DNA from: Isoetes engelmannii
Lineage: Eukaryota > Streptophyta > Lycopodiopsida > Isoetales > Isoetaceae
Direction: 5' to 3'
NCBI GenBank assembly: GCA_011763485.2
Contig: JAANSK020116683.1
Location: 1-26,479 of the forward strand
Length of the DNA stretch: 26,479 nucleotides
Positions 1-9,760 of the stretch are shown piece after piece; position 1 is the first letter of the stretch; each line of letters begins with the position of its first letter. The position numbers and the translations under genes are program-made. Below the pieces are notes generated by a model. That model made no database searches and was not told where the DNA came from. It was given only the letters and a program-made list of their open reading frames with translations.

Positions 1-172
1 GCCTCGAAAGAGGCTCCGCTATATATACCCATGACGACGGCCAAGATTGTGCCACTCCAGCAGCTGCGATGAAGCCACGTGTCGCCATGCATGATGTCCG
101 TGTGACGACCGTATTGTACAAGATCTGTATGGTCGTATGCCCGTATTGTACGGGATCTGTATGGTCGTCACA
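1..172 (-). repeat. Ty3/gypsy LTR, partial (U3 side)
   Basis: This segment matches, with divergence, the LTR of the gypsy element near 20.1 kb: a TATATATA box, the GACGGCCAAGAT block, the CCACTCCAG block and the closing GGTCGTCACA. The LTR start in - strand sense (TGTGACGACC) lies at 172, and the rest runs off the left edge of the window. The sequence to its right shows no gypsy coding trace, so this is a 5' LTR or a solo LTR rather than a 3' LTR. It carries a tandem duplication with a 32-bp period at about 108-170, holding the CGTATTGTAC and ATCTGTATGGTCGT blocks. The family is inferred from similarity seen by eye to the other two copies in this window. Confidence 0.75.
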
Positions 173-2100
173 CACAGCATTAAACGGTATTCCTTAGACG
201 AATATAATGACGAGCCAAATGACAATGCAAGATGTCTCTAATGACTTCTCCTTTTTGGGTTGCCCGAAGGGCATACCCTAGGAGAGAGAGGGAGGAAATT
301 AGAATATGCTCAAGAGATGCCGAATGGAAGGTGTCGATCAAAGCAAAAGTCAAAATAAACGCATGAGATCCCATTTCCACAGTTGGAGATAAGATCCAGG
401 AAAAAAATTCACAACCCTCTCCTCATTCTATTTTGAAAGTAGCAGTGAAGAAGCAATTGCATGTAGTAAGAAGGCGATATCATGCAAAGAAATCGATGCA
501 TGCAAAGAAGCCGATAGAGGTATGAAGAAACCGGGAGGAGAAACTCGTGCTATCTGGATCGACCTGTATGGAATCGGTAAGCAGGTGTGATGAAATAAGA
601 AGGTAAATTTCTATTCATTTCTAGGTAAATTTTAATACAAAGGTGCGCTCTGCTTGTTAATGTGAAGCTTTGAAATGCAGTGTTACTATGGATCAGCAGG
701 CAGGCTCGACACAAATGACAGCCTTAGGCTAGCAAGTTCATGGCATTCGATGCATGCTATTTCGCAGCAGTTGTCCCCAACACCTAATTGCACGGGCATT
801 GAACTTCTGTAGGTTGATACGTTTGATCTTCAATATTTTCAATCTCTTATAGGTTCCTTTTGTAACTTGTTACTTCTCAAAGTAGTGTTATATGAAGTGT
901 TTGAAAAATTCTTGATGGTCTCAACCCGAATATGCCCAACCTATATATTTTGAAATTAGAACTTGCTCTCTGAGAAAGTTAGAACCTTGCCTTTTGTTGT
1001 ACCATTTACTTGATCATCATCATGTGTAAAAAAATTTGTTTGATGCATTTCTATATGGTTCACCTAGGTTATAGGATTGTAAATGATGATAATAATGCTC
1101 CAGTAAGGAGCAATTTCCCCCATGTTTGGGCTTCCGTAAAAACACTCTAGCCTCCTCCTCTCATAGTAAAGAGGTGCCACAAACAAATGCATTTATACAA
1201 AACATGGTTTGGAACGCTTACCCCATTTCTTATCTTGTTTATCATCTTTCGTTGATAACTTGCTTGCTTATCATATGTAGATTAGGTGTCAATCCATTTA
1301 CGATGATGTTTGTATACCTGACCTTGACTTGATCCTCCTTACTTTTCTACCTGTGACCACCTTGTTTTGAGGAGCGTTAGGATAACAAGCTTATAGACAT
1401 TTTATTCTTATTAGTTAGGTAGGCTAAGATGCCAAAAGCATGCAGTATCCCTATGTACCTTGGCCACACCAAAGAGGGCAAATGCACTATGTTGGCTAAT
1501 AATTCCATGGCACCGCATTCTTATCAGATTTTAACATCCACAGTTAGATTTCAATGTGTTACTTGAGCTTCAAAGGAAGAGGCAGCATTAAAGCTCAAAG
1601 TTCTCAATGGAACTTAAGAGATGTGGACACTTGTTCATTTGAGGTGAAACTTGCTCCAGCTTGGTTGCATTGAGACTCCTAGGCAATCCATATACAAAAA
1701 CAAAATGACAACTAGGCCCCAGCAAACAAGATCTCATAGAAAGTGACCAAATAAAGTTGGGGACTTGCAGCTTCTGTAGTATTCTACCACTTGGTAGTTC
1801 TAAGTAAGTGGTATTTTCGATCAATTGCTGGAGCTAAAATAGAGATAATAGTTCGTCATTATTGGTAAACTCCGTGGTTTCTCAATGTTCTATTTCAGGA
1901 TGTAGTTCGATCAATGTAAGCATGGATCTTAACATACATATAGGAAAATTGAGCTAATAATACCTAGAATTAAGAGATAACTTGCCATCCTTTTCTACCC
2001 TTAACAGACAGGCTTTCTAATCCAAGAAAGCCCAGCCGTTGATCTAAGCTCTGTGATAGAGCATAACATGCAGCAGACTCTCCCGGTCTATCCTTATATG
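173..2100. other. No recognisable gene; AT-rich intergenic sequence
   Basis: About 1.9 kb of AT-rich DNA with only short open frames (the longest is under 80 codons) and no domain or repeat family that I recognise. Small local features are visible. A near-duplicate of the ATGCAAAGAA block lies around 481-510. A short stem (GGCTTTCT/AGAAAGCC) lies around 2011-2032. The phrase AGCCGTTGATCTAAG at about 2034-2048 resembles motifs common in plant MITEs. None is enough to name an element. It may hold decayed repeats too old to read by eye. Confidence 0.5.
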
Positions 2101-2211
2101 CATGGATTCAGTCTCTTCTGTGTGTGGATTCAGCCTCGGATGCAGGCACGGAGCTGATAATCGACCTTTGGGTGCCAGCTTGGGATGATAATCTAGCTCT
2201 GGGTGCAAGTC

Positions 2212-2345
2212 TGGGTGAGGCATCTTGCCTGCCGGTTAAGGAGGTCAACTCCCCTTGCTCGGCTGTTATGGCAGATAAAAGAGGCTCGCCCCTTTTATCT
2301 GCCGCAAAAGCCTTGCAAGGGGAGTTAACCTCCTCTTCTCACCCA
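2212..2345. repeat. Nested foldback (inverted repeat), possible MITE remnant
   Basis: There are two nested stems. The outer arms, 2239-2258 and 2315-2334, match at 19 of 20 positions (core AACTCCCCTTGC). The inner arms, 2270-2281 and 2292-2303, are a perfect 12-bp pair (GGCAGATAAAAG) around a 10-nt loop. Further out, GGGTGAG at the left and its complement at the right extend the symmetry, with a small unpaired insert on the left side. Folded, the stretch would form one long hairpin with internal bulges. No clear target duplication was found, so a MITE origin is only a suggestion. An expressed hairpin RNA is another possibility. Confidence 0.55.
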
Positions 2346-2804
2346 TCATTCCAAAAGTTACTTCCAAATATACTTCTCTCAGCCCAACTATCTTCTTTAA
2401 AATGCCATCTGACAAGAAATATATTTCACCAGTCTCTATAAAGGGCCCTATAATGGGCTCAAATATTAGTTTTTGTGCATTCGGATTATACCATGTATCT
2501 GCACTAGAATACATAGGGAAAAGGAGCAAGCTGACCAAACAGACTTCTTCCTACACTCTTCCAAAACATATATAGTTAAATTTGATTATATGCCATGGGA
2601 ATATTAGTGATCAACGGTGCAAATATGGGCTGATGAGTGCTTTTGGTGAAATCTGCACCAGTCCTTTGCTGTCGGGGTTCAACGCCGGGATACAACTCGA
2701 GCAGTCTCCGACAAGTCGAGCCAGGTGTTGCATGCGATGTTGGAATATCAAATGGGTCTCCTCCATATCCTACAAGGATTGGACGGCTTACAGATTTGAC
2801 TGTG
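2346..2804. other. No gene recognised; possible SINE-like stretch
   Basis: AT-rich at the left, then a more GC-rich patch at about 2640-2790. The phrase GGGGTTCAACGCCGGG near 2676 resembles an RNA polymerase III B-box embedded in a tRNA T-arm. A loose A-box candidate (TGGTGAAATCTG) lies about 30 bases upstream. This could be a tRNA-derived SINE fossil. I see no clear tail or target duplication, so it is left unnamed. Confidence 0.25.
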
Positions 2805-4012
2805 CTTGACAGTAGCCTCGTTGATATGCGTGCCAAATGTAAGGAGATAGAATTTGGAGAAAGGGCCTTCAGGTCATAGACCAGTACAAATATTGTCTCG
2901 TGGCGCATATGCCCAGCATGGAGATGGAAGTGCTACTCTTAAAATGTATGATCAAATGCTTCAGGGAGGCACGGAGTCAAATAAGGTTATGTATGTGTTC
3001 TAACTGCATGCAAATGCATAAGGGCTCTGGCACAAACCAAGTTAATCCATGCAATCATTCTTGAGGAAAAATCGGACCCAGATTTTTATATCTGTACTAC
3101 CTTAGTCAGTATGCATGTCACCTGTGGCAATTTATGTAACGAACTTGTTCTTCCAGCGCACTAATGCACCTCTCCCTCGGAGTCCCAGACTCCCCCGCTA
3201 GTGCAAGAGCCCCTGGCTCTTCTGGAAGGCTGACAAGATTTGGCAACAAGGGATAGAGACAGAACAATCTAGCTTGTGGGAATACTAGGGAGAGGTGGAT
3301 TAGTGCGCTGGAAGAACAAGTTCGTTACAATTTAGGTGAATCTTGTGAAGTATTCAAAATGGTCCCATGCCAAAAATGTTGTCTGATGTAATGCAATGCT
3401 TGAAGGGCTTTGCCAACATAGTATAGAAAAGAAGCCCCCAGTCTATTCAAGCAAATGCAAAAGGCTACTTGGAACTAACTCTTGTTATCATTCTTTCTTC
3501 ATGTACTGCTCTAGCATATCTAGACTATGGAAAAATAGTTCACGCAAGTATCCTCAGTCATGGTTGGCAGATAGTTGTTATTGCCAACAAGACTATGATG
3601 GACAAGTATGCTAAATGTGGAAGCATAATAGATGTCTTTATGGTCTTTCATAGATGTGGACAAGTTGTTCATGGAACACAATAATAGGAGGAATGATGCA
3701 ACACTTGATGCAATCAGCTTTGTTAGCATTCTGTGTGCTTATGATACTTTACCAGGACAAGGAAAGTGGTTCCATGCTATCATCTTGGATTCGGGATTCG
3801 AGACAAATCTCTGTGTTTGTAGCACCCTTGTTACACATGTATAAACATTGTGGCAATATAAATTATGCATAGCAAGTGTTTGACAGGAAAGCAAGACGAT
3901 AAGCTTCTTACTAAACTTCTAAAGAAAATGGAGCAGGAAGGATGCTCATGAAAGATATAGTTTCATGTAATGCAATGCTTGCAGGCTATTTCCAAGTTGG
4001 TAATGGTGTAAA
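2805..4012 (+). pseudogene. PPR (PLS-type) protein gene remnant, 5' part
   Basis: PPR proteins are organelle-targeted RNA-binding proteins made of roughly 35-residue helical repeats. In plants, PLS-type members usually direct C-to-U RNA editing. Several degenerate repeats are readable in changing frames: SSLVDMRAKCKEIEFGERAF at about 2810-2870, GAYAQHGDGSATLKMYDQML near 2907, TTLVSMHVTCGNL ending at the MITE, CGSIIDVFMVFHR near 3620, a second CGNI repeat near 3850, and KDIVSCNAMLAGYFQVGNG ending at the Copia insertion. Stops and frameshifts lie throughout: in-frame stops follow the repeats near 2876 and 2991, and the frame changes near 3390, 3650 and 3790. It is a dead copy interrupted by a MITE at 3135-3329. 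The repeat phrases fit large non-seed-plant PPR families. I cannot tell the parent gene or whether an E or DYW domain ever followed. Confidence 0.8.
3135..3329. mobile_element. MITE (195 bp) with 43-bp terminal inverted repeats
   Basis: The ends begin TGTAACGAACTTGTTCTTCC and finish with its reverse complement. The inverted match runs 43 bases from each end with one mismatch, at position 32. The element is flanked by a direct ATTTA repeat (3130-3134 and 3330-3334), read as a 5-bp target-site duplication. It encodes nothing. The interior has small hairpins (GAGTCCCAGACTC, AGAGCCCCTGGCTCT). It sits inside a PPR repeat: deleting the element and one ATTTA joins TGCGNL to GESCEVFKMVP in one frame, which fixes both boundaries independently. 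The superfamily is unresolved, because a 5-bp duplication is not the usual hallmark of hAT, Mutator, CACTA, Harbinger or mariner elements. Confidence 0.9.
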
Positions 4013-4624
4013 TGTTGGAAATGACACACAGATTTATCTACAACACACTTTAGATTAAGTATCAAGTGACTTAGAATGTCCAAGCAAATCTAGATTTCAA
4101 TCACAAGACAAAGCAATTTGGTTAGGCAATGGTGCAGGTGCCAATAATTCAACTTATCAAGTTACACCATTTAAATCCTTCACAATGTCAAATAACCGCG
4201 AGCATTGTAGTGATGGCACTGAGCCAAACACTGTAGCACAAACCTCAAACTTCAGACCTAGTTATTCGATGAAATAACTAGTCTTCCTCCTCAAATCAAT
4301 TTCCCCGATCACTGTATATGCATCTTCTTCCGTTTTGGGTTTAAATCGAGGCTCCAATCCGTCGGTTTAGCAGACGGTTGAGCCATAGTTTTTGCAGTGG
4401 TCGACACCTTAAGGGATTACTATATTTGAACTAATTTTCGCTCCAAAACCTTCATATAATAATAGCCCCTATTTCAATGGTAAAAAATAACCTTGTAACT
4501 TTACTTAACTCGGCCCTTATCTTCTATGGCATGCCACCAAAATTGGATCATCAAAAATAGATCACCTTTGCAAATATCTTTCTGCATAAAAGATTCTAGT
4601 GATGAATCTATTTGTTTTCCAACA
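4013..4624 (-). repeat. Copia 3' LTR
   Basis: A 612-bp LTR starting TGTTGGAA and ending TTCCAACA, so the termini are themselves an 8-bp inverted repeat. It is about 96 percent identical to the copy at 8822-9451, but lacks a roughly 16-bp block present there. It contains a small stem, CCGTC...GACGG, near 4359-4377. Confidence 0.95.
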
Positions 4625-4634
4625 TTCCTCCTTC
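4625..4634 (-). other. Polypurine tract of the Copia element
   Basis: On the - strand this reads GAAGGAGGAA, directly before the 3' LTR. It is the expected primer for plus-strand DNA synthesis in this family. Confidence 0.8.
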
Positions 4635-7600
4635 ATCAACAGGATCTTTTACTTTTAGTTGATCCTTAAACTGTTCAAACTTCCCTGCAGCCAATGCCTT
4701 AGTAAAAATGTCTGCCACTTGAATTGAAGTGCATATGTAGTTCATCTGTATGTATCTCTTAGCTGCTAAATCCCTGATAAAGTGTATATTCAATTCAATA
4801 TGTTTTGTCCTTTCATGATCAACAGAATTTTTCACAATGGCTATGCAACTTTTGCTGTCTGTCATAATATTAGTAGGATCATTTTGAGGCACATTTAATT
4901 CCTCCAGCAGTCTTCTTAACCATATAACTTCTTTAGCAACCAAAGAAGATGTACAATACTTTGCTTCTGCTAAAGACATGGCTATAGCCTTTTGTTTCTT
5001 ACTTCTCCAAGTCATAGGTCCACCTGCTAGAAAAACAACACTAAAAGCTTGTAGAATTAAGTCCTTGGAATCAAATGATATGCCATGATGCATTGTCCCT
5101 TTTAAGTATCTGAGAACCCTTTTTTCTGTAGTCACTGATCTTTTGAGGGATTATGACACCTCCTGCTTAGTATGTTGACTATATATGCAATAACTGGGCA
5201 TGTGTTGTTGGCTAAGTATAGCAGACATCCTACGAACGCCCTGTATGGCACATGCTCCATATTTAGTGTTTCCTCCTCACTTAAAGGCTTTTCCTCGGTA
5301 AGTCTGTGGCCAGGAACGATAGGAGTTGTAATGCTTTTAGCATCTGTCATATTAAACCTTTTCACCATATTTTCTATATGTCTGCTTTGTTTTAGTGTCA
5401 AAAGATTTATGTTTCTATCTCTTACCACTTCTATTCCCAAGAATTGTTTAAGTTCTCCAAGGTCTGATATTTAGACGCGTTTCTTAAGCATAGATTTGTA
5501 TTTGTTTAAGCAATCAAGATGATTTGCTACCATGATGCAATCATTAACATGCAAAGCAATGATGCAGAAATTTTCTCCATCACTAAACCTGTATAGATTC
5601 CCATCATTTTGCAGTTTTTCAAAGCCTTGTTCTCTAAGAAAATGATCCATACAAAGATACCATTCCCTTGGGGCTTGTTTCAAGCCATATACCACCCTAT
5701 TGAGTTTCCAAATCTTACCATTAGATGGTTCATATCCTGGAGCTGGTCTCATGTATACTTCTTCCTCCAACTTGGCATTTAAAAATGTTGTTTTCACATA
5801 CATGTGATGTATTTCCATGTTCATAGCATTTGCCAATGCTAGCAGCAATCTTATGCTTGTTAATTTCACTATGGGAGAATATGTTTCATCATAAACTCTT
5901 CCCTGTTTTTTAGTGTAACGATGTGCTACTAAACGTGCCTTAAACTTTTTGTTTCCATCAGCAATGTCCTAATTTTGTAAATCCATTTGCTGCCAATTAC
6001 ATTATGCTTCATGGGATATTTAACAATATCATAAGTATCAGTGTTTCTGAACGAGTTTAGTTCTTCTTCCATGGCCTTTTCCCATTTTGTTTTATCTCCA
6101 GAATTTATAGCATCATCATACGTTCTGGGTACCACATCATCATCCATGATGGCCATAATTTGGTCAAAGCTATCATCTTCTAGTAATAGCCTTTTGCTTT
6201 TTCCAAATTCAGTTCTTGCATATTTGTCACTGTTGATATTTGCTTCCTCCATTAACTTTTCAACCTGTGTTTTTCTTCTAGCTGTCTTAGGCTCATCCAT
6301 CAATTGTTCTTGTTGCTCATGGTTCTCTTCTTGACAATGCTCATGTTTTTCTGCATGCTCATCATTCAGAGTCGACATCAATAGCTTTCTTTCTCTCATT
6401 TTCCAGTTTGTTACTAGTTTCCTCACCCTTACTTGCTTTCCTTTTGTATCTATCTTTGTAGAGAATTGTTTCATCAAACTCTACGTCTCAACTGATTATA
6501 ATAGATCTATTTTCTGGAAGAAAAAAATTCTGTACTCTTTGCTTTCCTCATCATAACCAACTAAAAAACCTACTTCTGCCTTACTATCTAGCTTCTGCCT
6601 CAATTTAGATGGAACATATGTGTAAGCCAAGCAACCACACGATTTAAAAACATCATAGTCTATTTTTTCAGATGAATTTGACCATAGTAAGTCAGGGACA
6701 TTACCATTTATGCTCGAGGATGGCAGTTTGTTTTGAATTGAAATTGTTGTCTTAATGCTTCCTCACATAGGTAATTTGGTAGACCTCCATGCATGATCAT
6801 GGATCTCACAGCATCCATAATAGTCCTATTCTTCCTTTCTGCAACACCATTTTGTTGTGGACTGAACCTACATGTTAGTTGCCTTTTAATACGTTTGAAA
6901 ATGCAAAAATCTTTCAACTTGTTGGACAAAGTATTCCCCTCCTCTACTAGACCTAATGCATTTCAGTTTCTTACCTGTTTCTCTTTCACAAATTTCTTGA
7001 AAGCTTGCAAGGCTTGAGATTTGTGTGATAGGCAATAGCATTTACATCTACTATAGTCATCAATGAATGAGATGAAAGATTTCTCGTTTGTTCTTGATGT
7101 CACGTTTAGAGGCTCACATAAGTCAGTGTGAACCAGCTCAAGAACATCTGCAGCTCTATGTCTTGTTTGTTTGAAGGCTAATCTGTTCAATTTCCCAAGC
7201 ATGCATCCTTCACACAGATGCTTATTAGATTTTATCTGATGGCATTTTATCCATCCCTTTTTTGCCAATGCTTTTACATTACAATGAATGTGTGCAAGTC
7301 TGTTATGCCATAACTCGAAGTCAGACAAGCCTACTGAATTCACACTGTCACAAGAGAGATTATTTAGCTGAAAAAGATTGCCAATTCTTTTTGCTCAAAA
7401 TTTCAATATATTCCCCAAATAGATGTTACATGCTTTTGAGTCAAAGAGGACTCTATATCCTAAATCAACAAGCTGACTAACTGAAATAAGATTCTTCACT
7501 ATTATTGGAACACAAATACATCTTCTATGTTAACTATTTTTCCATCCAAGTTCACAAGTTGCAGCAGTCCCCTAGCTTCTATCATTTGAATTTCTCCATT

Positions 7601-7789
7601 TCCAACTTGAATGCTCCTAGAATTTGTTGAGACAAAGTCCTTGAGCAGAACAATAGTTTGAACTACTGGCCTTTCAGCTCCAGAATCAACTACAATGTCA
7701 TCATGACATGTATTAGTCATTTGAGATTTATGAAGAATGGAAAAAGCAGAAAATACCTCATCTTCATCTTCTTCCTTTGATTTTTCCAC
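4635..7789 (-). pseudogene. Copia pol region (protease, integrase, RT, RNase H), broken
   Basis: Domains are named from visible motifs, from right to left. Protease has VVDSGAE near 7690. Integrase runs at about 7340-6700, with the LWHNRLAHIH zinc-binding start, the CEGCMLGK pair and FIDDYSR of the catalytic core. Reverse transcriptase lies at about 6120-5150, with GSKWIYKI, VVYGLKQAPREW and LHVND. RNase H lies at about 5130-4630, with EAKYCTSS, the KHIELNIHFIRD helix and VADIFTKAL at its end. This domain order is diagnostic of Copia rather than gypsy. The region is a fossil, with several breaks between the readable stretches. Confidence 0.9.
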
Positions 7790-7816
7790 TTCTTCATGTT
7801 TTTGAGCTATAAAAGC

Positions 7817-8794
7817 TCATGTTCCACATCTCCCATCTCTTCCTTTGGTGTTTTCAGACCTACCTGCTTTGAAATTTCCTCTCTCCTTGCCTTTAGCATA
7901 ATCCTTTGGAGTTGGACACTTGGCAGCTGAATGCCCTTTTCCTCCACAAGTGTAGCAAGTAAATTTTGATCTTAACTTAGGACAGTTGCTTTTAAAATGC
8001 CCAATCTCATGATAATGAAAGCACTCTTTATTCTGTTCTGCCCCTTTTCCTTTTTTACTGGCATACAAAATTTTTGCAGTGCCTTTTCCTTCATCCTTCA
8101 TAATTTTTTTTTGTTCAAATTTTGTTCTAAGGACAGATTCTGCTTGCTCTCTAGTGGTGGTTACATTCCTTATGAAGAGAGAAAGATATTCATTTTCTGG
8201 AATGGCCCTAGCAATGACTAAAATCTGATACGTCTCACTTAGATTAACACCTGCCCCACTCAAATCAGCAATAATATTGTCAAACTTGTTGAAAAATTCA
8301 GTAACATCATCATCCTCAACCAATTTCAGCTTCCTAAGTTCTTTTTCAAGCAAGTCAATCTGAGATGAAGTTTTTCCCTCATAATGTTTAAGCATAAAGC
8401 ACCACATTTCTTTGGCGATCATGTTTCTAAGCTTAAGTCTGACAGTGTAACTTACTTTTGAAGTAATGATCCCTTGAGCTTCTTTTTGCTTTGCATGCAA
8501 GACTTTTGAAGCACTCACTCCCCCAACAGCACGCTGGACACTTCCACTTTCTGCTCCAACAGTAGCTCCATCAGTACCTGCAACATTAGTGACTTTACGC
8601 CCTACAACAGATCCAGCAGTTGAGCTGGATTCCCCAAATACAAGTACACCATTTCCTCCTAAAGGATCCACCAAATCCCAAAGATCCTCTACTTCTAACA
8701 CATGCTTAATAGCATCCTTCCATACCTGAAAGCCTGGACCTCTTTGGTACACATCAATGTTGCTAAGAAGACCTGCACCAAATTTCCTGGACAT
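7817..8794 (-). pseudogene. Copia gag region
   Basis: One long readable stretch of about 325 residues from an ATG at 8794 (MSRKFGAGL). It has a central UBN2-type gag domain (MIAKEMWCFMLKHYEG, LEKELRKLKLVEDDDVTEFF) and a basic C-terminal end with two zinc-knuckle-like Cys/His motifs at about 8015-7910. Gag forms the virus-like particle that packages element RNA. The start lies just downstream of the primer-binding site, as expected. The element as a whole is broken. Confidence 0.85.
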
Positions 8795-8807
8795 GTCTGC
8801 AAACTGA

Positions 8808-8819
8808 GCTCTGATACCA
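8808..8819 (-). other. Primer-binding site for initiator Met-tRNA
   Basis: On the - strand this reads TGGTATCAGAGC, the complement of the 3' end of plant initiator methionine tRNA. It lies two bases inside the 5' LTR. This is the standard priming site of plant Copia elements and fixes the orientation of the element. Confidence 0.92.
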
Positions 8820-8821
8820 AA

Positions 8822-9451
8822 TGTTGGAAATGACACACAGATTTATCTACAACACACTTTAGCTTAAGTATCAAGTGACTTAGAATGTCCAAGCAGATCT
8901 AGATTTCAATCACAAGACAAAGCAATTTGGTTAGGCAATGATGCAAGTGTCAATAATTCAACTTAATCAAGTTACACAATTTAAATCCTTCACAATGGTA
9001 ATGAAGGAAATATTCAAATAACGTCGAGCACTGTAGCAATGGCACTGAGCCAAACACTGTAGCACAAACCTCGAACTTCAGACCTAGTTATTCAATGAAA
9101 TGACTAGTCTTCCTCCTCAAATCAATTTTCCTGATCACTGTATATGCATCTACTTATGCTTTGGGTTTAAATTGAGGCTCCAATCCGTCGGTTTAGCAGA
9201 CGGTTGAGCCATAGTTTTTGCAGTGGTCGACATCTTAAGGGATTACTATATTTGAACCAATTTTTGCTCCAAAACCTTCATATAATAATAGCCCCTATTT
9301 CAATGGTCAAAAATAACCTTGTAACTTTACTTAACTCGACCCTTATCTTCTATGGCATGCCACCAAAATTGGATCATCAGAAAATAGATCACCTTTGCAA
9401 ATATCTTTCTGCATAAAAGATTCTAGTGATGAATCTATTTGTTTTCCAACA
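8822..9451 (-). repeat. Copia 5' LTR
   Basis: A 630-bp LTR with the same TGTTGGAA...TTCCAACA ends as its partner. It is longer by a block of about 16 bp near 8997-9015, which includes GGTAATGAAGGAAATATT. The direct GTAAA repeat follows immediately at 9452-9456. Confidence 0.95.
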
Positions 9452-9760
9452 GTAAACTCCCTTGAGCTACTTGTGTTATTCCTACTAATATCTCTTATAT
9501 CTTTGCCCTAAATACATGTGTTGTTGCAATTGTTTAACAAGAGAAATGATTTCATGCAGGCATGTTGAAGGGTGGCATCTATTTAGGAAGTGTTTTTAGC
9601 ACTCTCATTGACATGTATGTTAAATGTGGAAGCCTACATGAAGCAAAAATAGTATTCAATAATCTAGTCGAACCCACTATCGTATTATGGAATGTGCTAG
9701 TTGCAGGATATGTAGTTATCGTATAATATATAGAGCACTTTTTAGCAAGGATACTTTGGA
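9452..9760 (+). pseudogene. PPR gene remnant, 3' continuation beyond the Copia insertion
   Basis: Reading resumes directly after the Copia element: VNSLELL continues the PPR repeat that ends GYFQVGNG on the left side. A further repeat is clear at about 9565-9715, with STLIDMYVKCGSLHEAKIVF followed by PTIVLWNVLVAGYV. After that the similarity fades. The stretch between these repeats is AT-rich and contains stops. It is part of the same dead gene as 2805-4012. Confidence 0.75.

Larger units (their letters stand above)
4013..9451 (-). mobile_element. Ty1/Copia LTR retrotransposon, structurally complete but broken
   Basis: A full-length fossil of about 5.4 kb. It has two LTRs with TGTTGGAA...TTCCAACA ends, a 5-bp target duplication GTAAA on both sides (4008-4012 and 9452-9456), a primer-binding site matching plant initiator Met-tRNA, and a purine tract next to the 3' LTR. 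The coding parts follow the Copia order gag, protease, integrase, reverse transcriptase, RNase H. The reading frame has roughly seven or eight breaks, so it is not autonomous. The LTRs differ by about 26 substitutions in some 610 aligned bases (about 4 percent, counted by eye) plus three indels. That suggests insertion on the order of one to a few million years ago if plant-like rates apply. It landed in the PPR pseudogene. Confidence 0.95.

Noticed and set aside
1126-1332. A 68-codon frame on the + strand that looks membrane-like
   Set aside because: Hydrophobic residues come easily from AT-rich DNA. There is no homolog that I recognise, no codon bias and no gene context.
1588-1824. A leucine-rich looking frame on the - strand
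   Set aside because: Spacing does not follow a leucine-rich repeat, the frame is only 78 codons, and no neighbouring exon continues it.
8822-8836. An extended Copia gag start inside the LTR
   Set aside because: The codon at 8836 is GTG, and the frame would begin before the primer-binding site. The ATG at 8794 is the sensible start.
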